Assembly: GCA_037074765.1 (NCBI GenBank)
Contig: JBAMDO010000129.1
Location: 62,001-126,000 of the forward strand
Source: Mansonella perstans
Lineage: Eukaryota > Nematoda > Chromadorea > Rhabditida > Onchocercidae
Reading direction: 5' to 3'
DNA: 64,000 nt
Shown here: one piece after another, positions 12,875 to 24,445 of the stretch
Layout: every line of letters begins with the position of its first letter
Position numbering within the stretch: position 1 is the first letter of the stretch
Made by a program: the position numbers and the translations under genes
Notes under the pieces: model-generated
Seen by the model: only the letters and a program-made list of their open reading frames with translations
Told to the model about the DNA's origin: nothing
Databases searched by the model: none

Positions 12875-15700
12875 TATAAAGTTCAAAGAGATTTATACGG
12901 GGATGAAATCGATAGGAATAATGTTATCATTGAAAGATGTAGCAAAGTGACAAAGAAACAAAAAATTTCTGTCTTCAAAACTGATGAGTGAAATCATTTT
13001 GATCTTATCAGTTTTATCATTCATGCTATCATATGCTATCAGGAACTTTCACCTTTTCTATTTCTATGTTGGACTAACGAATTGTATCTCACATCAAAAA
13101 TTATCTTTTTTTTTTTTTTCAGTTTCTTTATTGCTAAAAAATTCGAGCTTTTTTTTTAAATCATTTAAATCATCATTATCTTGAACTTAATCAATTAATC
13201 AAGAGAAGGATGGTAAAACTTGGAATATCCGTCCATCAATACACTTCAATCGACATGCCGATTTTAGGTCACTGTTTTTTTTACCGTATTTTTATAATCT
13301 ATTTCGAAATGAACGATTAACCATTTGTTTCTTATATGTAATGTTGAATGAAAACAAAACACCAATAATGTATCATTTAATCATTGTTGAAAGTTAATTA
13401 ATAAAAATACTTTAGATTCGGGAATTTGAAGCAAAAATAAAAGGAAAAAAATCAGGAAAGGATATTACAGTAAATAAGTACAATGTAATTCAGATTTTTT
13501 CTTCAGGACTATAAAATGAATCATACTGAATGAAATTCATTTTGAATGGTTGGTTATAAAATTCAAAAATATACACGTGTATTTGCAGTATAACTCATTC
13601 TTTTGGCAATATTTGAGGGAAAATTTTGAAATGTGCGGTAGCGAAATTTGAGAAATTTGGAATATATGGTTACGAAATTTGAAAAATTTGGGATATACGG
13701 TGGCGCAAAATTTTTTTATAACAGTCTTTGTTTTAATGGTAGCCTAAAATAAGTATCGCAGACTCTCGAACATTTTTTTTATAACCGATTTTTTTTTTAT
13801 AATCGATTGTTGAGCATGTAATTTCGACTGTATCTATGGTAGTAACTGGAACAGTTCAGGTGCAGTGATTCGTTCTGTCATCTTTTGAATAGCAACAAAA
13901 GCATGGAGACAGTTTCGTATGCAAACTGCAGACTTTCGAGTATTTTTTCATGACAGTTTTGTTGGGTTCAAAAGAATCGATCTTTTACTTCCTATTATTT
14001 TCATACCAATTCTCGATAGCTAACATTATGGTAGAACAGCTTATTGCATAGATGCTGGAGCAATCAGTGTCATATTTACCAGTTGTTTTTTTTTTTATAT
14101 ATGTATTGATCATATCACAAAGCATATGGATAGTGCAATCAACCGATGTTCATGTTTAAAAACAGAAACGTGAAATTTAAACTTCATAAAAAAAAACTTT
14201 AAAAAAGCGGAAAGAAAAATGAGCAAGCAAATAAAAACGATAATAATATTGAATAGATTTCAAAGCAAAATATTTTTGATCATTTTTCATTTTTTTATTT
14301 TTCTTTAAATTTTTTGTTGATAATAAAATTTTATCATTAACTTAACAGCAATGAATGATAATATTAATGATAATGCTAATAAACTTTAAGAAAATGCTTT
14401 GAAACTATGAAAATGAAAAATAATGAAATTTTGATCGTCTTTTACATTTCTTTAAATAAATCAATAAATCAATCGTACAATCAAGAAAAATCAATAAATT
14501 AATCAATCAATCGATTGAGTATTTAATCAGTCGCATTCATAACTGTCCTTTTCTTTTTTTTGTTTAGATGATTATGATTATTGATGAAATTCGAAAAAAA
14601 AATCAATCATATCACGAATTGCAATAAAATATGATAATGAAAATTTTCATAATTATTGTGTAATTTTCAAAATTTTAAATGCCAAAATTTTACTGTAAAT
14701 TTTTTTACAGTAGTAACAGTTTTTATTTAAGCAAAATGATTCATATATATTTACAGTAAACAATAATAACATTAAATCATTGATTGGTAACGATCAATTC
14801 AGATAATTTATCCAAATAATTAATTGGTAAATTGAATCAAATCATTCATTTTTGATAACTGATCTAATCGTTGTCTATTAAAAAATAATTTGAAAAATTC
14901 TGTTATAAAGGAAAAAAGTTAGAGCAATCTTGTCATATTGTAAATATTTCACTCTAATCATTCATCGGGGATTACCGTGGGCATGAATTGAATATGAGGA
15001 AGTTATTACTTCATTTTAAACCAATAAAATATTTAAATGAATTATGTTAATCATTCATTTCCATAAATGACAATTTTCTTTTTTTGCCCGTCCATTGCCC
15101 ATACTTATTTCATATTGAAAAATATTTTGAAGTTTTGATTATACTTTTTCGAGCTTTTAATTGCGGTGCATTAATTAATGGAAGAAATTAAAGACAATAA
15201 AAAGAAAGAACCATTCATTTGGTATGGAAAATAGAAGAATGAAAAGTTAAGTGAATCATAAGAAAAATATCTAGGGATACTTGGATCAAAAAATAATTTG
15301 AAGTTATAAAATAATTCGAAATGTTCAAAAATTAAAAAAACAAATTGAAAATCATTAACTCAATGAAAACCATTTTCATGGGTGCATCAAATAAATGGTT
15401 TACTAAACAAATAAATAATTACTTAATTAATAGTCAAAAAAAGCAATTAATATTTTTAGACTAATGCTAAAAATTATTGTTTATGTTAAAGATGTGCTCA
15501 AGTAAATAATGATACTTTTATCACTATCAAATTCGATTGGTTAATTATTAATTTAAATTCCATTTTTCTTCCGTACTGATAGAAAATGTTATTGTTTATC
15601 GGGAATGATTTATTAGTGCTGCAAATTCAATTTTAAATTTTATACTATCAAATTTGGACTTTTTTCAGCAGTTTTATCAGTTTTATCAGTTAACAAGAGA
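12875..15700. other. Intergenic, upstream of the IgGFc-type gene
   Basis: AT-rich DNA with no gene seen. It holds a roughly 38-bp tandem repeat at 13610-13715 (units with GCGAAATTTGAGAAATTTGG). It also holds one copy of a dispersed repeat at 13808-13887, flanked at about 13758 and 13928 by two copies of a GCAGACT-TCGA-ATTTTTT motif. Confidence 0.5.
13808..13887 (+). repeat. Dispersed repeat, copy 1
   Basis: About 80 bp starting TGTTGAGCATGTAATTTCGA and ending in TTCTGTCATCTTTTGA. It recurs with about six changes at 15869-15949, inside the second retrotransposon relic. Confidence 0.8.
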
Positions 15701-15714
15701 AATGCAGAAAACAA

Positions 15715-17060
15715 AATGTACGTGACCTTGAACTCTATGTAACCTTTTCGTTAACCTCACCAAAGCTTTTGCGCTGTCAAGTCAGATATGCCGACGCACT
15801 TTGTAAATCTTTCTCAATAATCAATGATGTGAAACAAGGTTGTATATCCTTGAATGATTGGAATGGTTGTTGAGCATGTAATTTCGACTGTATCTATTGA
15901 TAGTAGTTGGAGCAGTTCAGGTGACATGATTCATTCTGTCATTTTTTGACAAGTTACCTTTCTAAAAGGCCATTTTCTTCAGTGTGATGCTACAAAGAGA
16001 CACGACAGACTCGCCAAAAACGACATCTATATCTACTGCCGCGTTAACGATAACTTATTCAACCTAAAATGACTAAAGCATATGAAGACCCTAAATCACC
16101 TTGCCCGCGAATTGTTGTATACTGATGATAGCATCGTTATTGCCAACACTGAAGCGGCTCTGCAGCGCTCAAAATCTTGCTTTGTGGAAGCCATTGACCT
16201 TTCACTGGAAGTCACCATAAAGGAAACAGAAGTTTTCTCTATCAATCAAAAAAGCAAGATTTTAAGAAAAACTGAATAGCATCCTCCACACATCACCATA
16301 CATGATTCAGAGATTAAGGGTATCCACCAGTTCAATTATCTTGGCAGTATCATTTCTTCTGATGCTATGATCGACAAAGAGATAGATAACAGCTAAAGTC
16401 TTCAGAGCCTTAAGAAAGCTCCATAAAAGGGTTTGGAACAACAAACATCTGACGAACAATACCAGAATTGTTGTTTACAGCCATGGTACTGCCTATTCTT
16501 TTTGTAAGGATCTGAATCCTCGGTCATCTACCGCTACGAACTGCGTCTTCTCGAACGTTTCGTTATTTCTGCTCAATTCTCAACATCCACTGCATTGATC
16601 ATATAACAAATGCGACAGTCCTGCAGCAGACAAATATTACCAGTATTGAAGCCATGTTGCTGAGGATGCAGTTGCGCTACGCGGGGCAACTAAAATGGGA
16701 AGATCACTGTCTCTTCAAGACTGTCTTTGCGAACTTGCCACTGATTCCCGTATGAGAGATGCCCTTAAAAAGCAATAAAAAGAATCTTTACTTAATCGAA
16801 CTGATTTCTAGTCTACTCTAGATTGCCTACTCGGGAGTCATGGAAACACACAATTGATAATGCTGTTGTTTCTTTTGCAATTATTCTTTTGAATCAATGC
16901 TGAGGACAAAAGATACCACAGAAAAACCCGTATTACACTATCTACATCACCTTAACCACGCAGACTTTCCGCTGCATCATAGCAACCATACTTGCCTATC
17001 CCTACTGATTTTTTGAGTTACAAGATGATACAGAGTAGTTTGTGTCAAACATGCATGAAA
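15715..17060 (+). pseudogene. Non-LTR retrotransposon relic, reverse transcriptase core to C terminus
   Basis: Decayed LINE reverse transcriptase on the plus strand. In order: INDVKQGCI (RT motif with the conserved KQGC) near 15815-15845; a repeat insertion at 15869-15949; NDNLFNLK; then the only long intact frame (16082-16279), holding ARELLYTDDSIVIANTEAAL with Y-T-D-D in the place of the catalytic YADD, and KETEVF. After that come KVFRALRKLHKRVWNN, RYELRLLERF and TSIEAMLLRMQLRYAGQL, split among frames by stops and indels. The order and motifs match RTE/CR1-like elements. The element is inactive: the first catalytic aspartate region survives, but the frame is broken many times. Confidence 0.85.
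15869..15949 (+). repeat. Dispersed repeat, copy 2
   Basis: Partner of 13808-13887. It sits between the KQGC and NLK-type motifs of the RT relic, where the family normally has coding sequence, so it is likely a nested insertion or a recombination product. Confidence 0.8.
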
Positions 17061-17157
17061 TTCTGTAAATCTTCGTTCGTGAAGCTAAGCCACGACGATC
17101 AGTTAACATTTGCAATTTCAAATTCATAATATATTTCTCGCTTTATTTTCTGTTAAT

Positions 17158-17249
17158 AGGATCATATCAAAAGGGATCGCACCAAAAAGGATCCTGTCAA
17201 AAAGGATCGTATCAAAAAGGATCGTAGCAAAAAGGATCGTATCAAAAAA
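17158..17249 (+). repeat. 15-17 bp tandem repeat
   Basis: Six units of AAAAAGGATCGTATC with small changes (ATCATATCAAAAGGG, ATCGCACCAAAAAGG, ATCCTGTCAAAAAGG, and so on). Confidence 0.9.
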
Positions 17250-18268
17250 TTTTTTTATCAATAAAGTTTCTTCAATTTTTCATTGAAATAATGATAATTC
17301 CAAAGTGAGTTTTTTTTGAAAGAATTTCTTGGATTCAATTTTTAAACTAAGGCATAAGAAAATTTAAAGATAAAAAAAACCCAGGTAAAATAGTAAATAT
17401 TGCTATGGATAATTTGAATATCTTGATGAAATTAAAAATAATACGATTTAAACAAATGATATGATAAATTGATACAGTAAAATACAGTTGTTGATAAGGT
17501 AAAAAAAAAGTAAAATAAAATGGAAAGTAATACATCGAATAGCGTAAATATCTACTGGCGGTATAATTCATATGTAAATCAAATTTTGGATGAACTGCAA
17601 CAAATACTTCAAATTCCACAATTTAAATTAAAATTCAGCACTGTAATCTGGTAATTAAACCTAAAATCAGTGCTATAAATTGATAGTTAAATTTGAATTA
17701 AAATTCTGTAAATTGATAATTAAAACTTGAATTGGTTCCGAAATTGAATCTGTACAAGTCTTAAAAAAGAAAAAAAAGATCTTGAATCGATCCGGAATCA
17801 TTCTGTAAATTAATAAGTGAACTTAAATTTAATACTGCAAGTTGATTTCACTAAATTTTTTTTGAAAAATATATGCTAAAGTATAATTTGAAAGTATTAC
17901 GAAACATAAGCATTTATTGATAGCAGCTTTCCGGAATCATAATAACATCGATTTGGAATCATAATAATAACAGTAGGTATTAAATGTTAAAAGATTGATT
18001 AGGGGCAAATCCATGCCCAAACATATTTTTGTCAGGATGTAATGAGGAATAAAAACTATTATTTCATAATTCCTGAATGTTCAACGAATAATAAGTTTTC
18101 TGTGAAAAATTACTGCAAAAACTTACGGTAAAGAAATTGCTGTAAAAAATTACTGTAAAAAGAGACCTTTACTTAAACAGCTCAATTATGTTGGTCTGTC
18201 AGCAAGTGCAATATGTGTAATTGTCAAACGTCAATCGGGAAAGTTTTTGTCTCGTGGCACAATCGAAT
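17250..18268. other. Intergenic, no gene seen
   Basis: AT-rich spacer. The minus-strand open frame at 17347-17619 is hydrophobic by composition and shows no family features. Confidence 0.5.
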
Positions 18269-18404
18269 CTCAAACTTGGTTAATTAAACCGTTGTGTTGA
18301 GTTGAGCTGCGTTGAATTGTGTTCGCACCTCAAACTTGGGTAATTAAACCGTTGCTGAGTTGAGCTGCGTTGAGTTGAATTGTGTTCGCACTTCAAACTT
18401 AGGT
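18269..18404 (-). repeat. Tandem SL1 spliced-leader-like units
   Basis: On the minus strand three tandem units of about 60 bp each contain the nematode SL1 leader. Unit B (18350-18329) is an exact match to the canonical 22-nt SL1 sequence. Unit A (18290-18269) has one mismatch (C to A within the CCC run, reading the leader strand). Unit C (18404-18392) keeps only the 3' part. Between units lie near-identical spacers of 38 and 41 nt that begin GTGCGAACACAATTCAAC directly after the leader's TTTGAG, so each unit has a GT in the place of the SL donor. I see no convincing Sm site or full SL RNA fold after them, so I call them relics or an SL-derived repeat rather than functional SL RNA genes. Confidence 0.8.
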
Positions 18405-19317
18405 TTGCATTTTTATTGAAATTTCCAAATTACTAAAATTTCTAAAAAAAGTAATTTTATTAAAGTATCTGAAAAAAATTTTTACTGCATACGTCTTTTC
18501 AACAATACTTTTTCCTCAGTGCATCATCATTAATTAATTTTTTTCCAACTTTTAATAAAAAAGAGTAGTGTGAAGTGGGATAATTAATGAAATTGATGAA
18601 AACATGATTGTATGATGCATATCGTACAAGGACAGAGAGAGCGAGAGAGAGAAAAAAAGGCAAATTTTAATTAGATTAAATTTTAACTGTACCATTCTTC
18701 AAAATTTTATTGAATAATATCTATTATAATGATGATGGCCGAAAATGTCGTGAAAATTTATACAGTTATTATTTTAGTGAAAAATTTATGAAAGTTTACA
18801 AAAGTTTATACTGTTTACTGTAACACTCATATAATGCTCAATATTATTATGATCAAGAAAATTGATTGAAAAAATGAGATCCAGACTACAATATAAAGTC
18901 CATTTAGAGTAGCGAAATGGTCATTTAGCATTTTTATGTTACTTGATGTTTTGAAATTGAAATCATTCTTGATTAACTTAATTGCTTTACTTTACTTAAT
19001 TGAAGTTTGAAGCAAGTGTAATAATTTAAGTTTGGAAATTTCCTATAGTCACTTTAAATGGTTATCATCAAACGAAAGAAGAAATTGTAAAGAAGGGTAA
19101 AGAATAATAAAGTGGATAAAGTTCCTCTTATTTTTGTTCTTTAAAATTCATAGTATCATTGTGAAATTCAGTTTATGACCGGTTAAATAATTGCTCATGG
19201 CACGAGTTTCAGTTAAATAATTGTTAAATAAATAATTGCTTTTTCAAATGTAATCATTTTTCCGCACTTTCATCCGGATGTGTCTCGCTCCTGGATAATT
19301 CCTGTTTGAAAAATTCT
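18405..19317. other. Intergenic, no gene seen
   Basis: AT-rich spacer with a GA-rich run at about 18633-18659. Confidence 0.5.
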
Positions 19318-19573
19318 AAAGTGGTCACTACTGTGTCAACCAAACTGTCCAAACTGTCCAACCTGATGAGTAAGCGGTCATTCGCTAGGACGTTATAGTG
19401 AAGAATGGGGAAAGAGAAGCAAAAAAAAATTCCTATTATTTTAGAAGGAAGAAGAGTGGTCAATAAAGTGGTCACTGCTGTGTCAACCAAACTGTCCAAT
19501 TTGATGAGCCATTCATTAGGAGGTTATAATGAAGAATGGAAAAGAAAAAAATTCCTGCTACTTCAGGAAGAAG
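19318..19573 (+). repeat. Direct duplication of about 110-135 bp
   Basis: Copies at 19318-19455 and 19466-19573 share AAAGTGGTCACTRCTGTGTC, AACCAAACTGTCCAA, CATTCRYTAGGA, GTTATARTGAAGAATGG and AAAAAATTCCT. Short frames on both strands here come from the duplication and carry no recognisable domain. Confidence 0.85.
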
Positions 19574-19579
19574 CGGAAG

Positions 19580-20330
19580 GAGTAGAAGCGCAATCAATTC
19601 ATTCAATTTCACTTTTTCTTTCCTTCCTCCCACACACTCGTCAATATCCCCCGGCAAAATCAGTGCTGCGGTTTGCTACTTGCTACTGATGCGGTGCTGT
19701 AAGAGTCCCATTCCCCATTCACCCTACCCTACCCGTAGCTGCTATAAGATGTCTCATTCCCCATACCCCCTACCTACCTACCCGTAGCCATCCGTCCTCC
19801 GTACATCATCTTCCTCCTCCCGACCTTTTCTTTCTCCCGTCGTCATCGTCGTCCATCCATCGATATTATATCATCATCCGCCCGCGTGCAGGAGGAAAAG
19901 AGAGGAGGATTGATTGCTCACACACTTCTTTCCTCCCTTTTCTTTCTTTCTTTCTTCCTTCAATTTAATCGATCTCGATACATACCATTTCATTCCTATA
20001 CCATTCCTACAACTCTCTTCTAATTGCTCATTTTTTACCCTCTGGGAATTATTGATTGTATACGTAACGCATTTATTCGTCATTTGTCTCTCTATTGATT
20101 AATTTACACATTGATTGATTAAATCGGTCGATTCATATCATTTCTATCACATTCCTACAACTCTTTCCTGACTGCCAATTTTTTACCCCTTAGAACTTAT
20201 TGATCGTTTTCTTTATTAATCGTATATGTTATTAGCATTTATTTGTCATTTGCCTCTCTATCGATTGATTTACACACTGATTGGTTGAACCGATCGATCG
20301 ATTCATATATCATATCGTATTCTATCATGT
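19580..20330 (+). repeat. Pyrimidine-rich duplicated region upstream of the BED-finger gene
   Basis: Notably C/T-rich on the plus strand. It contains two copies of a block with CCCATTCCCCATTCACCCTA / CCCGTAGC (19706-19790). It also contains a 150-170 bp direct duplication (about 19998-20142 and 20147-20318) sharing CATTCCTACAACTCT, CATTTATT-GTCATTTG, CTCTCTAT-GATT and GATTCATAT. No open frame looks coding. Possibly promoter/5' UTR sequence of the gene at 21128. Confidence 0.6.
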
Positions 20331-21127
20331 TCACTAAACCATCAATAACAATAAACCCAACAACTTTCCCATTAGTGCAACAATAATCACACACGCTTCT
20401 CTACTACTTCTCTACCATTGCTGTTCTTCTCCCGCCAATCGGCCGTAATTTTTTTTTTTACTCGTCACATCAGATGTTTAGCTAAAATTTCTCAGGGATC
20501 AATCTCGATGTTGACAGGGATTTTTATCACACTACTATAACCTAGTATAATCTTTTTTCCAGTGGCTATCAAGTTATCAAGGCTTTTCTTTATGGGATAC
20601 TGAGGTATATGAGGTATAGCCTTTTTTCAAACTCTTCATATCGCCATATTTTTATTCAGGTGTTAACTAATTTAGCTAATCTCTCAGTCCTCTCGAAGGA
20701 CATTTAGTTCTCTGGATAATTTTTATACTATCTGGATAATGTTCCCGTATCTGATGTTTGCAGCTATGAGGAATAACTACATTAATATTATTAACCTTAT
20801 GGATCGTAAACACTAATCATGTTGTATTGCTTACATATCCGGAAAATCAACCATTTACACCAATCCGCTTGAAATTTGACTTGATTTAATTATGTTTTAT
20901 ATACGTAGGATGGAGTTTTTTCTCTTTTTTTCCGATTGTTCAAAAAGTTTTCCATGATCTTACGGATAGAAAGTTTGCTATCAGGAAAAAAGAATCGACT
21001 TAGTCCATTAAGCTTTACGAATCTGTTGGAAGTAATTAGTTCATGTCAGTCTTGTCGTCGTCGTATGGTTATTTTTCATTGCTACGATGTAAAATTTAAA
21101 ATGCTTTTTTCATTAAGGAAAAAAAAA
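20331..21127. other. Upstream region of BED-finger gene
   Basis: No separate gene seen. The frame of the next gene stays open back to about 20936 with in-frame ATGs at 20954 and 21101, so the protein could start earlier than annotated. Confidence 0.4.
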
Positions 21128-24100
21128 ATGGACGAAGGACCATCATCATCATCATCGGAAAATGCAAATTCCAATGTTGCAATATGTTCGGATGAAATAG
21201 CACCAGCAATTTTAAGTACCAGTGGTACATGGTTACGTCTTTCTATGCCATATTTTCCAAAGAAGAGCGTAGTTTGGCGTTATTTTGATCTCTATGAATC
21301 GGATGGATATAGTCGTGCGGATACAGAAAGGATTGTTAAATGTCGTCTAATGAGTTGTATGAGGAAAGAATTACGTTTAGATGCTCAATCATCTACAAAA
21401 GGAATGTGGGAACATTTACGTAACAAGCATCCAGATGAAGCACTGAAATGTGAGAATGGTTCGGTAGCTCCACAAGAAGAACGTAAGCGGTTTTTTTTTT
21501 TCATTAATTTTTTCTTTTCCAAGACTGTCAGCATTAGCAAGCAACGTTTTATCAGTTGAATATATGCGAATGGCAAAATGTTTAATGTATAGTAATTAGT
21601 TTATCAGAAATTAAAAATGAACTTTAAACTTTTGTTTGTTGTAAAAAAAAAGATCCTGAAGCAAGTATCATATTTATTGTATTAAAAGGGATCATTGCTG
21701 GGAAATTCGGAAATATAGTTGCTAAAATGTTAATTTGCATTTAATTTATCAGTTACAGCTTTATCGACAACTTAATTGTATTTATTTTTTGCAGCAAACA
21801 ATGCAGGGACGATGGAAAGTTCGGCGGTTGCAAATCAGCAAGTGTTTACTGCTCCGAGTCGTTTAATAGCTGACGTTTATGCTCCGTACTCCTCATTAGC
21901 TGATGAGAAAAAGTATGAAATAATCCATCGATTAATTGGAAAATTGTTAGAAAGTATGCAGGAATGTCAGGATCGAGTACATATTAGTCATCAGTATAGC
22001 TTGCTATCATTTGCTGATTATGCCCGTTTACTGGGTAAGTTTTTGTTATGTTACTAATTGGTTTGTTTTTTTTTTTCTTTTTTGTATTATTACTATATAG
22101 GAAAGTTTTCAGGAATCTCCAGCTAGACTCTGTGCTTCTTATCAGAATTTTATCAGGAATTGGTTCATTTGTTTTGTAATCTGGATAACTATTGAGATAT
22201 TCTTGCATGAGATATATTCTTTCAAATTACTGGCTTTCACAAGACTCCAACAAATTAATAGTTTAAGCAATATATATTTCATGGATAATAATAATGGATG
22301 GAATCCCCATTTTATCGTATGCATTCAAATTATTTTATAAAGAATTATTTTTTACGATCAAAAGATAGAATGATAGCACACGCACTTAACTTATTATACA
22401 TTAACAAAATATAAATGGATGGAAAAGTTGTGGATCCTTTGTGCATTCACTTGTTCGTCTATACTGTTCGTCTGTACTTGGCAATGTGAATGATTGATTT
22501 TTTTATTCAAATTGTTCGAAATAATGCCTTTATTTCATCAGCAAATTTCACAACATACTTTGCAGCCAAAGCTAAAACAACAACGCAGTTTGTATGTCGC
22601 GATGCGCCATTAATATTGCCAGAACCGGGAACAATAGTGATCTATGACAGTAAAGATAACGGCGAGCTGGATCTTGATATGCAACAGGTTAATTTTTTTA
22701 TAATATAATAATGATATGAAATAAAGTGTTCTTTTTACAGTTATTATAGTAATGCAAAATTACCATAAATTGAAAAGAAATTGGAATATTTTTCATTCCA
22801 CTATATTCTAGTTTTCTACAAGGGAATTTTTTGTACCTTAAATATACTAAATGAATTTTATTTATTACAGATGCGTGAACATTTAAGACAGGACGGTTAT
22901 TCATTCGATAATAATGACAGTGGTTTACTACCCGATAATTTGTATATAACACGATTTTTCAGTGGAAATGGGGACGATTTTGAGGATGGTCGAATCATGT
23001 ACTTTTTATATATATATATATGCTTTCTAAATTGTAGATTGTAGTATTGATAGTGAAGTGTAAGTTAAATGGGTTAATTTAGTTTAATTGGATAACTTTA
23101 AAAGATAATTATATAGCTTTAGCACTTTAGCAGTAGAAGATAATTATGTACTTTAGCACTTTAGCAGTATTAATGGGTAATAGCAGGAAGTTATCATTTT
23201 ACAAAGCGAGCATTTTAGCACAGAATTTTGCAGGCGTTATGAAGTTACGACAACATATGAAGATGCGGGTTACGTCTTGTTCCACTATGTTAAGGGTACA
23301 AAATACGAAGTAGGATCAACACGAAGCATCAATGAAATACCTGTTCACTGCTATAGGACAAAAGCACCACGTTTAAAAAGAGTTTGTTTTTAACATATTT
23401 AAACGTTGGTCACTTTTTTTTAAAACTTTTTCTGGTCACCGTTTTTTTTTTTAGAATTTTTTTCAACATGTTTTTTAAATGTGTTTATAGTTAACAAATT
23501 GTCCTTACACAGTAATACTTTAAAGGAAATTACTGTCAATCTTATACATGCAAAATCCTCAAGAAAACGTTGACTATAAAATGAAATTAGTGACTAATTA
23601 ATAGATATTTGTTGAAATTAATTAATTCAATTTCGTGATTTTTTAATTTTTTTCTTTTAATCTTCAGATATACTTTTTAGGTTGATGAGAACAAGAAAAA
23701 AACAGATATTTCATCGAATCGTGGATCACCAGTTTCCTATCAACCAGTTAAAATTAAACGAAATGAATTAGATGGTTTACAAGCAATCGCTGGATGTTTA
23801 CCACCTAGTTTTCAATCGTTTTTAGGGAATATTAAAGTGGAAGCAGATAAAGATGAAAATCTTAATGGTATGGATTTGTCTTTTGAGGAGAACGTGGAAG
23901 GTGTTGGAAATGGAGTGGATGATTCACAAATTGAGGATAATTGCATCAATGTTTCTGGATTGTTGACACCATCGCATCCTAACAGAGATGTGAAGCAAAC
24001 ATTGAATGCGCATGATGTTAAAACTGATACAAAAGTGGAAAAACGTGTGATGAATATTCTGAAGAAAGCAGTACGTGATCAGCGACGAAGTAAAGTTCAT

Positions 24101-24445
24101 TATTTGGCGCGACGAGCAAAAAATGTGAATTGGGTGAAAGTTGCAGATAAGCTTCAAAAGCAAGCAATTATGATAGCTGCTACAACAAGCAATGGTGGTG
24201 TAGCAGCAGTAACAACAGGGAATGTAATAGGTCGTGAGTTTGAGGAAGAAGAGGGGGGAAATAATGATTGCAATAATTATGTTAATGATGATGGTGATGA
24301 TGACATCAATGATAATGGTGGGGATGGTGGTGGTGATGACAATGATGTTAGTAATGAACGTATTATGAATAATAATGCTCCAAACTATGATAATTCATCA
24401 AACTGTGATGTTCACGTATCGAATGTTCAAGCTGGACCATTATAA
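21128..24445 (+). CDS. BED-type zinc-finger protein, 593 aa
   Basis: Six exons with consistent phases: 21128-21482, 21795-22034, 22542-22687, 22871-22998, 23234-23381, 23681-24445. I start at MDEGPSSSSS because a pyrimidine tract and AAG acceptor (CTTTTTTCATTAAG) lie just upstream, as for SL trans-splicing; in-frame ATGs exist further up. Residues about 35-100 form a BED-like finger: SVVWRYFDLYESDGYS, then KCRLMSC, then STKGMWEHLRNKHPDE, giving C-x4-C and H-x4-H (the usual BED spacing is C-x2-C). A helical segment (ADEKKYEIIHRLIGKLLESM) follows, then an unrecognised domain containing YEDAGYVLFHYVKGTKYEVG. Next is a basic stretch (EKRVMNILKKAVRDQRRSKV), and the end is a low-complexity D/N/G-rich tail. 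Probably a nuclear DNA-binding protein; orthologue not recognised. Confidence 0.78.

Noticed and set aside
19254..19787. Cluster of short frames on both strands
   Set aside because: All arise within the duplicated pyrimidine-rich segment and overlap each other; none has a domain.
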